Below, in pieces: positions 1 to 9,400 of a stretch of 64,000 bases of DNA (position 1 is its first letter; every line of letters starts with the position of its first letter). Source of the DNA: Phyllobacteriaceae bacterium (lineage in GTDB: Bacteria > Pseudomonadota > Alphaproteobacteria > Rhizobiales > Rhizobiaceae). Both the position numbers and the translations under genes were made by a program. The DNA lies in assembly GCA_002708825.1 (NCBI GenBank), contig PAPF01000029.1, positions 124,001-188,000 of the forward strand. Direction: 5' to 3'. Under the pieces are notes generated by a model. It worked only from the letters and a program-made list of their open reading frames with translations. It ran no database searches and had not been told where the DNA came from.

Positions 1-203
1 GCGAACGGAAATTCGACGGGGTCGATGATGTAGACGGAACGCACATGCGGCCCGAGCCGGTCGAAGATGGAGCGGTGCTTCACCGCCAGCCGGCGCACGG
101 TGCGCAACAGCATCGGGTCCAGCACGCGGCCCGCCATGGCACTCGCAAGGCCCGAGAACGTGCCGCTTGTGCGCGGTGCAACGGCTTGGCGTGGAATGTC
201 CAT
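1..203 (-). CDS. ubiT: UbiT-like SCP2-domain protein (5' part only)
   Basis: Only the first 67 codons lie in the window; the gene runs off the left edge. The ATG at 203 is preceded by AGGAAAGGAC at good spacing. The peptide is basic with few acidic residues, and the stretch HRSIFDRLGPHVRSVYIIDP followed by VEFPF resembles the lead-in to the SCP2 fold in alphaproteobacterial UbiT (YhbT). UbiT is a lipid-binding accessory factor of the oxygen-independent ubiquinone pathway with UbiU and UbiV. It begins 68 bp downstream of mog on the same strand, so it may be the distal part of the nitrate operon. Making quinone without oxygen fits a nitrate-respiring cell. The family call rests on motif memory of a fragment and needs the rest of the gene. 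Confidence 0.55.
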   Translation of the reverse strand, partial: MDIPRQAVAPRTSGTFSGLASAMAGRVLDPMLLRTVRRLAVKHRSIFDRLGPHVRSVYIIDPVEFPF

Positions 204-271
204 TCGGTCTGTCCTTTCCTGGGTATGCAAGGCGGCGGACCGGCCCTGCCCGGACCGGACCGCCATGGGGG

Positions 272-793
272 TCATTGTCCGGGCCGGAAGGCTGCGACCA
301 CCTCCGGGTCGGTCTCGATCCGTCCGGCCCCGATCAGGTCGAGGCAATAGGGAATGGCCGGAAAGACGGCGTCGAGGCAGGTGCGGATGGAAGCAGGCTT
401 GCCCGGCAGGTTGACGATCAGCGTGGAGCCGCGCACACCCGCTGTCTGGCGAGAGAGAATGGCGGTCGGCACCTCCTCCAGGCTCTTCTTGCGCATCAGT
501 TCGCCAAAGCCCGGCAATTCCTTTTCGATGACGTCCGCCATGGCTTCAGGCGTCTCGTCGCGCGGTGATGGGCCGGTGCCACCCGTGGTCAGCACGAGAT
601 CCGCACGCTCCGTGCTGCAAAGCTCCAGCAACGCCGAGGCGACGGTCTCGCGTCCATCCGGAATGATCCTGATCTCGAAGTCGAAAGGCGAGGTGATGGC
701 TGCCTTGAGCCAGGCTTCGATGGCCGGCCCGCCCTTGTCTTCATACTCGCCGCGGCTGGCGCGGTCGGAAATCACGAGGGCGACAATGCGCAT
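272..793 (-). CDS. mog: Molybdopterin adenylyltransferase Mog/MogA
   Basis: A 173-residue protein that activates molybdopterin by adenylation before molybdenum insertion. It carries the nucleotide-binding signature TTGGTGPSPRDETPEAM at about residues 69-85, and the MogA-like tail GFGELMR, PTAILSRQ, LIVNLPGKP and PEVVAAFRPG. An upstream in-frame extension is open to 865, but MRIVALVISD at 793 is chosen: it has GGAGGATGAACCC in front of it and matches the family N-terminus. It starts 4 bp after the moaA stop and so is the next gene of the nar-moaA transcript. Its product would serve the molybdenum cofactor of NarG. Confidence 0.9.
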   Translation of the reverse strand: MRIVALVISDRASRGEYEDKGGPAIEAWLKAAITSPFDFEIRIIPDGRETVASALLELCSTERADLVLTTGGTGPSPRDETPEAMADVIEKELPGFGELMRKKSLEEVPTAILSRQTAGVRGSTLIVNLPGKPASIRTCLDAVFPAIPYCLDLIGAGRIETDPEVVAAFRPGQ

Positions 794-797
794 GGGT

Positions 798-1814
798 TCA
801 TCCTCCAAGATGGGACATGGGCCGCGAAAGCCCGCCTGAAACCGTGCCGTCATAGCCGAAACCATGGCCCCAGGGCTTGGCGGCGACGGCGCCCAGAATG
901 GCCTGTTCCAGCTGTTCCGGACCCTCGCCGGACCGCAGCGCGGCGCGCAGGTCCACCGCGCCGTCGTCGCCCATGCAGGGGAAGAGTTGTCCGGTGCAGC
1001 TCACCCGCATCCGGTTGCAGGCAGCACAGAAATTGCACGACAGCGGCGCGATGAAGCCGATCAGCCCGCCGGTTTCCCGAACGCGCATGTAGCGCGCCGG
1101 CCCGCCGGTCGCTTTCGCCACCGGCTCCAGCGTATAGCGCGCCTTCAGCCAGGCTTCCGCCTCGCTGAGCGGAAGGTGGTTTTCGCCATAGCCATCGAGT
1201 GCGCCGCCCAGCGGCATGGCTTCGATGAAGGTGAGATCCATTCCCCGGCCATGGGCATAGGCTATGAGGTCCGCCGCATCGCGCTCGAACTGCCCCTTCT
1301 GCACCACCGCGTTGAGCTTGACCGACAACCCTTCGCCGAGCGCCGCATCGATGCCGGCCAGCACCTTGGCGACGTCGCCCCAGCGGGTCACCGCCCGGTA
1401 TCGCTCCGCGTCAAGTGTATCCAGCGAGACATTGACGCGCCGCACGCCGTTTTCCTTGAGCGACGCGGCGTGGCGGGCCAGCAGCGTTCCGTTCGTGGTC
1501 AGCGTCACCTCGTCGAGATCGCCCGCCTCCAGGTGCGGTTTCAACTGGGCGAAAAGCGTCATGATGTTCTTGCGGACAAGAGGCTCGCCGCCGGTCAGGC
1601 GCAGCTTGCGGATGCCCAGCCGCATGAAGGTTTCGGCCACCCGGTAGGTCTCTTCCAGGCTCAGCACGTCCTTGCGCGGCAGGAAGGTCATGTGTTCCGA
1701 CATGCAATAGGTGCAGCGCAGGTCGCAGCGGTCCGTCACCGAAAGCCGCAGATAAGTGATGGCGCGGCCGAACGTGTCGGTCAGTCTCGCGTGACCCGGC
1801 GCATTCGTCTTCAC
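798..1814 (-). CDS. moaA: GTP 3',8-cyclase MoaA (radical SAM)
   Basis: First enzyme of molybdenum cofactor synthesis, converting GTP to 3',8-cyclo-GTP with two Fe-S clusters. The SAM cluster motif is CDLRCTYC at residues 30-37. The C-terminal GTP-site cluster is seen as CNFCAACNRMRVSC, and the protein ends in the conserved GlyGly pair (SHLGG). The open frame continues far upstream, but that part is out of frame with, and inside, the carbonic anhydrase gene. The GTG at 1814, with AAAGGAACAGG just upstream, gives 338 residues. An ATG at 1838 (MAFERNRT) is the alternative and would overlap the carbonic anhydrase stop by 11 bp. It sits in the nar operon, where Pseudomonas also carries a dedicated moaA1. 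Confidence 0.93.
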   Translation of the reverse strand: MKTNAPGHARLTDTFGRAITYLRLSVTDRCDLRCTYCMSEHMTFLPRKDVLSLEETYRVAETFMRLGIRKLRLTGGEPLVRKNIMTLFAQLKPHLEAGDLDEVTLTTNGTLLARHAASLKENGVRRVNVSLDTLDAERYRAVTRWGDVAKVLAGIDAALGEGLSVKLNAVVQKGQFERDAADLIAYAHGRGMDLTFIEAMPLGGALDGYGENHLPLSEAEAWLKARYTLEPVAKATGGPARYMRVRETGGLIGFIAPLSCNFCAACNRMRVSCTGQLFPCMGDDGAVDLRAALRSGEGPEQLEQAILGAVAAKPWGHGFGYDGTVSGGLSRPMSHLGG

Positions 1815-1827
1815 GGTCCTGTTCCTT

Positions 1828-2478
1828 TCAAAAGCCATGGGAATGGCCGCCGGCGCAGCCGCCGTCGGCGCAGCTTGTACCGCCCCCGGCACGGGCACGG
1901 TCGCAGCCAAGATCGCGCAGCAGACCGTCATGCAGGCCGTAGACCCAGCCGTGAATGGCCAGCCTGCGCCCCCGCGCCCAGGCAGACTGGATGATCGGCG
2001 TGCGCGCCAGGCTGTCCACCTGCTCGCGAATGGACAATTCGCACAACCTGTTGAGACGCTCGTCGCCGCCGCAGCAATCCGACAATTCGCCATCGTGACG
2101 ATCCGCCACATCGCGGATCGGCTGCAGCCAGTGGTCGATGATGCCATGGCGGTGGCCGTCCATGGCCGCCCGCACGCCGCCGCAGCCGTAATGGCCGCAA
2201 ACGATGATGTGCTTGACCTCCAGGCTTTCCACGGCGAATTCCAGCACCGAGAGCAGGTTCAGGTCGCCGCGATGGACAAGGTTGGCCACGTTGCGGTGAA
2301 CGAAGACCTCGCCCGGTTCGAGCCCCGTGATGACATTGGCCGGAACGCGGCTGTCGGAACAGCCGATCCACAGGTATTCTGGCGTCTGGAGCTTCGACAG
2401 GCGGTCGAAATAGCCGGGATCCTCGCGCTTGCGGCCCTCGGCCCATTGCCTGTTGTGATCCAGCAGGTCGGTGATCAT
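1828..2478 (-). CDS. Beta-class carbonic anhydrase
   Basis: Interconverts CO2 and bicarbonate using a zinc held by two Cys and one His. Residues seen: C40, D42 and R44 in CSDSR, and H96 and C99 in HYGCGG. Length is 216 residues, typical for the family. The last 25 or so residues after the family core are unusual, rich in Gly, Cys and His (GGGTSCADGGCAGGHSHGF). The gene lies between ppiC and moaA in the same orientation with short gaps, so it is probably transcribed with nitrate reductase. A physiological link, such as bicarbonate supply or pH control during anaerobic growth, is inference only. Function as a carbonic anhydrase is secure from the zinc ligands. Confidence 0.92.
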   Translation of the reverse strand: MITDLLDHNRQWAEGRKREDPGYFDRLSKLQTPEYLWIGCSDSRVPANVITGLEPGEVFVHRNVANLVHRGDLNLLSVLEFAVESLEVKHIIVCGHYGCGGVRAAMDGHRHGIIDHWLQPIRDVADRHDGELSDCCGGDERLNRLCELSIREQVDSLARTPIIQSAWARGRRLAIHGWVYGLHDGLLRDLGCDRARAGGGTSCADGGCAGGHSHGF

Positions 2479-2502
2479 GGCGCGCGCTCCGCCTTGCCTC
2501 GG

Positions 2503-3423
2503 TTACTGCACCAGCGGCGAACTAGCCCCGCCCATGTCGATGCCGGTGATCTTCGCCCGGCCCGCCAGGATCGAGACATATTGCGCCACCGCGCGCGAGA
2601 AGGCCTGCGCCTCCAGCCAGTCCGCGATGCGCTGACGCACCGCCTCGAAGGGCAGCTGCCGGGCTTCCACCGCCCGGTCGAGCGCGATGACATGAAAACC
2701 GAACCGCGTGGCAACCGGCGAGCGGGTAATCTCTCCGGGCATCATCTGCGCCAGCGCGGATTCGAATTCGGGCACCGTGGAACCGGGCGAAAGCTGGCCC
2801 AGATTGCCGCCCTGCGCCGCCGACGGGCAGGCCGAGGCCGCCTCCGCCAGCCTGGCAAAACGGCCCGGATCCCGCTGCAGTGTGTTGCAGAGGTCCTGCG
2901 CTTCCAGCCGTGCCTTCTCACGCCGCTGGGCATCGCTTTCTGGAGCCGCGACGAGAATGTGCCGCGCCTCGTAGAGCGGCGCACTGGTGAAACGGTCACG
3001 ATTGGTCTCGTAGAAGCGCCTGCACTCATCCTCGTTTGCTGCGGGGACCGTGACTTCACGCTCGGTCAGCGCACGGATGGCCGCATCCTCGAAGGTCTCG
3101 GTCTGGCCGTTTTCGGTGGTCTGCAGGTCGCACAGCATGTCCAGCCGGCGCGCCTCGTTGACGAGAAGCTGGCGCACGACAAGCGCATGGGCGGACGCGC
3201 GCAGCGCCTCGCCCGGATTGTCCGCCGGATGGTTCTGCGCCTCCTGGAGAATGGCCTCCTCGGGGATTGCCACGCCATCGACGGTGATCGCCTTCATCAC
3301 CGGCAACGGTTTGGGCGGAACGCGCGTGTCGGGTTCCTGGTAGGTGGTGTAGCCCTGTCCGTCCGGGGACGGGCCGACGGGCGCACCGCCGGCAAGGCTC
3401 GGATTGCGGTAGATCGTTGCCAT
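2503..3423 (-). CDS. PpiC/parvulin-type peptidyl-prolyl isomerase of the nar operon
   Basis: A 306-residue protein with a NifM/SurA-like N-terminal helical part and a C-terminal parvulin domain at about residues 145-260 (ARHILVAA, GGNLGQLSPGSTVPEF, RFGFHVIALDR). The product should assist folding or assembly of a nitrate reductase subunit. Pseudomonas and related denitrifiers also carry a ppiC gene directly after narI. No signal peptide is visible, so it probably acts in the cytoplasm or at the inner face of the membrane. The ATG at 3423 has GGGGAG eight bases upstream; a GTG at 3432 overlapping the narI stop (GTGA) is the alternative. It lies directly behind narI with a near-zero gap. Confidence 0.85.
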   Translation of the reverse strand: MATIYRNPSLAGGAPVGPSPDGQGYTTYQEPDTRVPPKPLPVMKAITVDGVAIPEEAILQEAQNHPADNPGEALRASAHALVVRQLLVNEARRLDMLCDLQTTENGQTETFEDAAIRALTEREVTVPAANEDECRRFYETNRDRFTSAPLYEARHILVAAPESDAQRREKARLEAQDLCNTLQRDPGRFARLAEAASACPSAAQGGNLGQLSPGSTVPEFESALAQMMPGEITRSPVATRFGFHVIALDRAVEARQLPFEAVRQRIADWLEAQAFSRAVAQYVSILAGRAKITGIDMGGASSPLVQ

Positions 3424-3428
3424 GATGC

Positions 3429-4151
3429 TCACTCCCCGGCCGGAAGCCGCACGGGCGCGGCGCGGCGGTTGCGTTCGCGCACCACCTGGTAGCCGGGCCG
3501 CCAGAAGTAGCGCAGCGGAACCGACAGCATGTGCACCAGGCGGGTGAAGGGGAAGAGAAGCAGGATCGTCAGCCCCAGTACAAGGTGCGCCTTGAAGATG
3601 ATCGACACATGCGCGACATGCGAGGCCGCGTCGCCCTGGAAGGTGAAGATGCCCTGCGCCCAGGACATGAAGCGCACCATTTCCTCGCCGTCCAGATGCT
3701 GCATCGAGATCGGGATGGTCGCCAGGCCGAGCGCAAGCTGCACCCAGAGCAGGATGATGATCAGCGTGTCGCTGGTGCTGGAATTGGCCCGCACGCGCGG
3801 ATCGAAAAGGCGCCGGTGAACGAGCAGGCTCGCGCCGATGATCGCCATGACACCGGCAATGCCGCCCGCCACAATGGCCAGCACCTGCTTGGCGCCGTGG
3901 CTGATGCCGAGCGCATCGAAGATGGCGATGGGCGTCAGCAGGCCGATGAGATGGCCGAAGAAGATGACGATCACGCCGACATGAAACAGCACCGAGCCCC
4001 AGACAAGCTGCTTGCGGCGCAGAAGCTGCGACGAGCCGGACCGCCAGCTATACTGGTCGCGGTCATAGCGCAGGATCGAGCCGAGGATCAGCACCACCAG
4101 CGCGACATAGGGATAGATCCCAAAGAGAAGCGTATTGAAAAAGCCGGACAT
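3429..4151 (-). CDS. narI: Respiratory nitrate reductase gamma subunit (cytochrome b)
   Basis: Membrane anchor that oxidises quinol and passes electrons through two b hemes to NarH. It is 240 residues with five predicted membrane spans. Histidines in the expected spans are visible: the pair in VLFHVG and FGHLIG in the second span, and the pair in KAHLVLG and RLVHML in the last. Length agrees with NarI from other bacteria (about 225-240). It follows narJ by 12 bp and is followed by ppiC with overlapping start and stop signals. No truncation is seen. Confidence 0.96.
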   Translation of the reverse strand: MSGFFNTLLFGIYPYVALVVLILGSILRYDRDQYSWRSGSSQLLRRKQLVWGSVLFHVGVIVIFFGHLIGLLTPIAIFDALGISHGAKQVLAIVAGGIAGVMAIIGASLLVHRRLFDPRVRANSSTSDTLIIILLWVQLALGLATIPISMQHLDGEEMVRFMSWAQGIFTFQGDAASHVAHVSIIFKAHLVLGLTILLLFPFTRLVHMLSVPLRYFWRPGYQVVRERNRRAAPVRLPAGE

Positions 4152-4163
4152 CCTGGCCTCCGC

Positions 4164-4877
4164 TCAGAAAGGGTTGGCCGGCGCGGCGTCCGGCTTGCGG
4201 GTGTGGGCGCGCATCTGGCGCTGCAGGCGGTCGGGTCCGCAGGCGTTTTCCCCGGCATTGCCGCCGAATGTCACCGCCTCCTCTTCCCAGACCCGGTCGA
4301 GCGCCTCGAGGTCGGCCGGATCGTCGTCCGGCGTCTCCATCAGTTCGCCGACCAGCCCGGCATCAGGCTTTCCCGAGGCGAGGTCCTCCAGCACGGCGAA
4401 GGCGTTGGCATAGACCGAGCCGCGCTTCTTCAGGCGCTCGCGCAGGGCGGCGACGATGTGGGCCACCTGCGAAAGGAGGTCGGCGGCTTCCGGCGCCGGC
4501 TTGATCGACAGGTATTCCAGGAACAGCGGCAGGTAGTCGGGCAATTCCTTTGCATCGATTTCCAGCCCGTCGGCCTCGTACATGGCCATCAGGTCGACCA
4601 TGGCCTGCCCGCGGTCGCGGCTTTCGCCGTGAACGTGCTCGAACAGGTGCAGCGACAGCGTGCGGGTGCGGTCGAACAGGTAGACGTAGCGTTCCTGCGC
4701 CTCGAACAGGTCGAGGGCCTCGATGTCGCTTGCCAGCACGTCCAGGAGCTTGCGCTGCGCCGGGCCGGCGCCGTCGAGGCCGGCGATGGCCTGCCGGATC
4801 TCCGGCAGGGCCCTGTGCATCGTCTCGTCGGGATAGGCGAGCAGGATGGAGAGGATCTTGAGTGTCGTGTTCATCAC
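4164..4877 (-). CDS. narJ: Nitrate reductase assembly chaperone NarJ
   Basis: A 237-residue cytoplasmic chaperone of the TorD/NarJ family. It binds the NarG N-terminus and is needed for cofactor insertion and membrane docking; it is not part of the final enzyme. Family-typical stretches are LKILSILLAYPDE at the N-terminus, LDLFEAQERYVYLFDRTR, LHLFEHVHGESRDRGQAMV and LPDYLPLFLEYLS. Its ATG overlaps the narH stop as ATGA at 4874-4877, so translation is probably coupled. The acidic tail ends in the motif DAAPANPF. Confidence 0.95.
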   Translation of the reverse strand: MMNTTLKILSILLAYPDETMHRALPEIRQAIAGLDGAGPAQRKLLDVLASDIEALDLFEAQERYVYLFDRTRTLSLHLFEHVHGESRDRGQAMVDLMAMYEADGLEIDAKELPDYLPLFLEYLSIKPAPEAADLLSQVAHIVAALRERLKKRGSVYANAFAVLEDLASGKPDAGLVGELMETPDDDPADLEALDRVWEEEAVTFGGNAGENACGPDRLQRQMRAHTRKPDAAPANPF

Positions 4878-6409
4878 ACGCCCTCCGTCAGCTTGTTGAC
4901 CGGTGTCTGCACGGTGCGGGTGCGCTTGGCGCCGAACAGGTCGCTTTCGCCGCCGCCCGAACAGCCATTCCCGAAGGTGAATCCGCAGGATCCGCGCACG
5001 TCATAGGCATCCTCGGAGATCTCGCGATGCGAGGTCGGAATGACGAACCGGTCCTCGTAGTTGGCGATGGCCATGATCTTGTACATGTCCTCGATCATGG
5101 TGCCGGTCATGCCGACCTTCGCCGCGATCGCCTCGTCGGTGACGCCGTCGATGGACTTGGCCCGCATGTAGGCGCGCATGGCCAGCATCCGTTCCAGCGC
5201 CGAGACCACAGGTGCTTCCTTGCCGCCCGTCAGCAGGTTGGCGAGGTAACGGACCGGGATCCGGAGAGACCGGACGTCCGGCATGTCGCCGTCCAGTCCG
5301 ATCTTTCCGGCCTCCGCCGCAGACGTGAGGGGTGAAAGCGGCGGAATGTACCAGACCATTGGCAGGGTCCGGTATTCCGGGTGCAGCGGGAAGGCCACCT
5401 TCCATTCCATGGCCATCTTCCAGACCGGCGACCGGCGCGCCGATTCCAGCCACGCCTCGGGAATGCCGTCCTTGCGCGCCTGCTCGATGACGGCCGGATC
5501 GTTGGGATCCAGGAAGATCTTCAGTTGCTCCTCGTAGAGTTCCTTCTCGTCGGCCGCCGAGGCTGCTTCCTCGATGCGGTCGGCGTCATAGAGCACGACG
5601 CCGAGGTAGCGGATGCGTCCGACGCAGGTTTCCGAGCAGACCGTCGGATGGCCGGCCTCGATGCGCGGATAGCAGAACACGCACTTCTCGGATTTGCCCG
5701 AAGACCAGTTGTAGTAGATCTTCTTGTAGGGGCAGCCCGAGACGCACATGCGCCAGCCGCGGCACTTGTCCTGGTCGATCAGGACGATGCCGTCGTCCTC
5801 GCGCTTGTAGATGGCGCCGGACGGGCAGGAGGCGACGCACGTCGGATTGAGGCAGTGCTCGCACAGGCGCGGCAGATACATCATGAACGTGTTCTCGAAT
5901 TCGCCGTAGATCTGCTTCTCGACGCCTTCGAAGTTGTAGTCCTGGGACCGCTTGGAGAACTCGCCGCCGAGAATTTCCTCCCAGTTCGGCCCCCACTCGA
6001 TCTTTTCCATGCGCTCGCCGGAAATCTGCGAGCGCGGACGCGCCGTCGGGAAGGCCTTGCTCTCGCGGGCCGTCTGAAGGTGGTCGTAGTCGAAGTCGAA
6101 CGGCTCGTAATAGTCGTCGATCTCGGGCAGGTCCGGATTGGCGAAGAGCTTGGCCAGGATGCGCCACTTGGCGCCGCCTTTCGGCTCGATCTTGCCGTTG
6201 GCCTTGCGCCGCCAGCCGCCGTTCCAGCGCTTCTGGTTTTCCCAGTCCTTCGGATAGCCGATGCCGGGCTTGGTCTCGACATTGTTGAACCAGGCGTATT
6301 CCACGCCCTCGCGGTTCGTCCAGACGTTCTTGCAGGTAACGGAACAGGTGTGGCACCCGATGCACTTGTCGAGGTTCAGCACCATGCCGATTTGGGCGCG
6401 GATCTTCAT
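4874..6409 (-). CDS. narH: Respiratory nitrate reductase beta subunit (Fe-S)
   Basis: Electron-transfer subunit of 511 residues carrying three [4Fe-4S] and one [3Fe-4S] cluster between NarI hemes and NarG. Cluster motifs are visible in order: CIGCHTCSVTC at residues 16-26, CEHCLNPTCVASC, CRGWRMCVSGC and CVFCYPRIEAGHPTVCSETC. In the third motif Trp replaces one Cys, the known basis of the [3Fe-4S] centre in NarH. It overlaps narG by ATGA and narJ by ATGA, so narG, narH and narJ form one translationally coupled block. There is no signal peptide, as expected for the cytoplasm-facing Nar enzyme. Confidence 0.97.
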   Translation of the reverse strand: MKIRAQIGMVLNLDKCIGCHTCSVTCKNVWTNREGVEYAWFNNVETKPGIGYPKDWENQKRWNGGWRRKANGKIEPKGGAKWRILAKLFANPDLPEIDDYYEPFDFDYDHLQTARESKAFPTARPRSQISGERMEKIEWGPNWEEILGGEFSKRSQDYNFEGVEKQIYGEFENTFMMYLPRLCEHCLNPTCVASCPSGAIYKREDDGIVLIDQDKCRGWRMCVSGCPYKKIYYNWSSGKSEKCVFCYPRIEAGHPTVCSETCVGRIRYLGVVLYDADRIEEAASAADEKELYEEQLKIFLDPNDPAVIEQARKDGIPEAWLESARRSPVWKMAMEWKVAFPLHPEYRTLPMVWYIPPLSPLTSAAEAGKIGLDGDMPDVRSLRIPVRYLANLLTGGKEAPVVSALERMLAMRAYMRAKSIDGVTDEAIAAKVGMTGTMIEDMYKIMAIANYEDRFVIPTSHREISEDAYDVRGSCGFTFGNGCSGGGESDLFGAKRTRTVQTPVNKLTEGV

Positions 6410-9400
6410 TCTGCCGCCTCCTTGGATGTGACGGTTTCGCCGAGCGGATCTTCCATCCAGTCGACCTTGTCGAGCTTGTGCACCACGACGAACTCGTCGC
6501 GGTTCGACCCGACGGTGCCGTAGTAGTTGAAGCCGTAGGCCTGGTGGGCATAGCCGCCGATCATGTGGGTGGGCTTGGTGATCGCCCGCGTGACCGAGTT
6601 GTGGATGCCGCCACGCTGCTGGGTAAGCTGCGATCCCGGCGTGTTCACGATCTTTTCCTGGGCGTGGTACATGTAGACCGTTCCCTGCTTCATGCGCTGG
6701 GAGACGACGGCACGCGCCACGATGGCCCCGTTGGAGTTGAATACCTCGACCCAGTCATTGTCGACCAGACCCGCGGTCTTCGCATCCTCTTCCGAAATCC
6801 AGACCACCGGCCCGCCACGGTTGAGCGTGAGCATCATCAGGTTGTCGGAATAGGTGGAGTGGATGCCCCACTTCTGGTGCGGGGTGATGAAGTTCAGCAC
6901 CACGGACTTCCGGCCCGCCGTCTTTTCCTCGATCACCGGGGTGATGGTCTTGGTGTCGATGGGAGGACGGTAGACGCAGAACGCCTCGCCGAAGGCGCGC
7001 ATCCAAAGGTGGTCCTGGTAGAGTTGCTGGCGCCCGGTGATGGTGCGCCACGGGATCAGCTCGTGGACGTTGGTATAGCCGGCATTGTAGCAGACCTTCT
7101 CCGATTCCAGGCCCGACCAGGTCGGCGAGGAGATGATCTTGCGCGGCTGGGCGACGACGTCGCGGAAGCGGATCTTCTCGTCTTCCTTCGGCAGGGCCAG
7201 GTGGGTGTGGTCGCGCCCGGTATTCTTCGACAGCGCTTCCCAGGCCTTCACCGCCACTTCGCCATTGGTCTCCGGCGCCAGCATCAGGATCACTTCCGTG
7301 GCATCGATGTCGGTCTCGATGCGCGGACGGCCCTTGGTCGGCCCCTCCTCTGTGACAACGCCGTTCAGCTTGCCCAGTGCCTCGACCTCGTGCTCGGTGT
7401 TCCAGGAAATGCCCTTGCCGCCATTGCCGAGCTTGTCCATGAGCGGGCCGAGCGCGGTGAACCGCTTGTAGAGATTGGGATAATCCCGCTCCACCACGGC
7501 AACCGCAGGCATGGTCTTGCCCGGCAGCGGCTCCACGTCGCCCTTCTTCCAGTCCTTCACGTCGAAGGGCTGGGCCAGTTCACCCGGCGTGTCGTGCAGG
7601 ATGGGAACGAGCACCACGTCCTTCTCCACGCCCAGGATTTCGGGGGCCACGTCGGAGAACTTGCGTGCAATGCCCTTGAAGATGTCCCAGTCGCTGCGCG
7701 CTTCCCAGGCCGGATCCGCAGCGCTCGACAGCGGATGGATGAAGGGATGCATGTCGGAGGTGTTGAGATCGTTCTTCTCGTACCAGGTGGCCGTGGGCAG
7801 GACGATGTCGGAATAGACGCAGGTCGTCGACATGCGGAAGTCGAGCGTGACCAGCAGGTCCAGCTTTCCTTCCGGGGCCTCGTCGTGCCACTTCGCCTCG
7901 CGGGCGCGCTGGCGGCCTTCCTCGCCGAGATCCTTGCCCATCAGGCCGTTCTTCGTGCCGAGCAGGTGCTTGAGGAAATACTCGTGCCCCTTGCCCGACG
8001 AACCCAGCAGGTTGGAGCGCCAGACGAACATGTTGCGCGGCCAGTTGGCCGGATCGTCCGGGTCCTCGCAGGACATTTCCAGGTCGCCCGCCTTGAGCTG
8101 CTGCGCCACGTAGTCCTTCGCCTCCAACCCGGCATCCGCCGCCGCCTTCGCGACCGCCAGCGGATTGGTCTTGAGCTGCGGCGCCGACGGCAGCCAGCCC
8201 ATCCGCTCGGCGCGGATGTTGTAGTCGATCAGCGTTCCGTCCCACGGGCCTTCCGGCGCCGTCGGCGACAGGATCTCGTCCACCGTCAGCGTCTCGTAGC
8301 GCCACTGGTCGGTATGGGCGTAGAAGAACGAGGTGGAGTTCATCTGGCGCGGCGGACGGCCCCAGTCCAGCCCGAAGGCCAGCGGCAGCCAGCCGGTTTG
8401 CGGACGCAGCTTTTCCTGGCCCACATAGTGGCTCCAGCCGCCCCCGGACTGGCCGATGCACCCGCACATGACCAGGAGATTGATGATCCCCCGGTAGTTC
8501 ATGTCCATGTGGTACCAGTGGTTCAGGCCGGCGCCCAGGATGACCATGGAACGGCCCCTGGTCTTCTCCGCGTTGAGCGCGAATTCGCGGGCCACCGTGA
8601 TGATGTGATCGCGCGGCACGCCGGTGATCTTCTCCGCCCAGGCCGGTGTGTAGGGCACGTTGTCGTCATAGGACGTGGCGCAGGTCGCGTCGTTGAAGCC
8701 GCGATCCAGGCCGTAATTGGCCACGAACAGGTCGAACACGGTTGCAACCAGCGTGTCGCCTTCGGCCAGCTTCAGCTTCCTGGCCGGCACCGAGCGCAGC
8801 AGCACGCTCTGGTGGTCGGTTCCCTGGAAATGGTCGTGCTCGCGATTGCCGAAATAGGGGAAGGCAACGCTGGCCACTTCGTCATGGTCGCTGTCGAGCA
8901 CGAAGCTCATGTCCAGTTCGACATCGCGGCCCTTGCCGTCCTTGGTCTCAAGGTTCCACTTGCCCTGCTCGCCCCAGCGGAAGCCGACAGAACCGGCCGG
9001 AACGACCGGCTTCTTGGTCTTGCCGTCAATGGCGACGGTCTTCCATTCCGGGTTGTTGGTCTCGCCGAGCCCGCCCTTGAAGTCGGAGGCGCGCAGCAGC
9101 CGGTCGGGCACGAAATGCCCGTTCTTTTTCACCAGCTTCACGAGCATCGGCATGTCGGTGTACCGGCGGCAGTAGTCCTCGAAATACTCCGCCTGGCGGT
9201 CGAGGTGGAACTCGCGCAGCACCACATGGCCGAGCGCCATGGCGAGCGCGGCATCCGTGCCCTGCTTGGGATGCAGCCAGATGTCGGAGAACTTGGCGGC
9301 CTCCGAATAGTCCGGCGAGACGACGACCGACTTGGCGCCCTTGTAGCGCACCTCGGTGTAGAAATGCGCGTCCGGCGTGCGCGTCTGCGGGACGTTGGAG

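Noticed and set aside
1815-2147. An N-terminal extension of moaA to 2147
   Set aside because: It lies within the carbonic anhydrase gene in another frame and shows no MoaA sequence.
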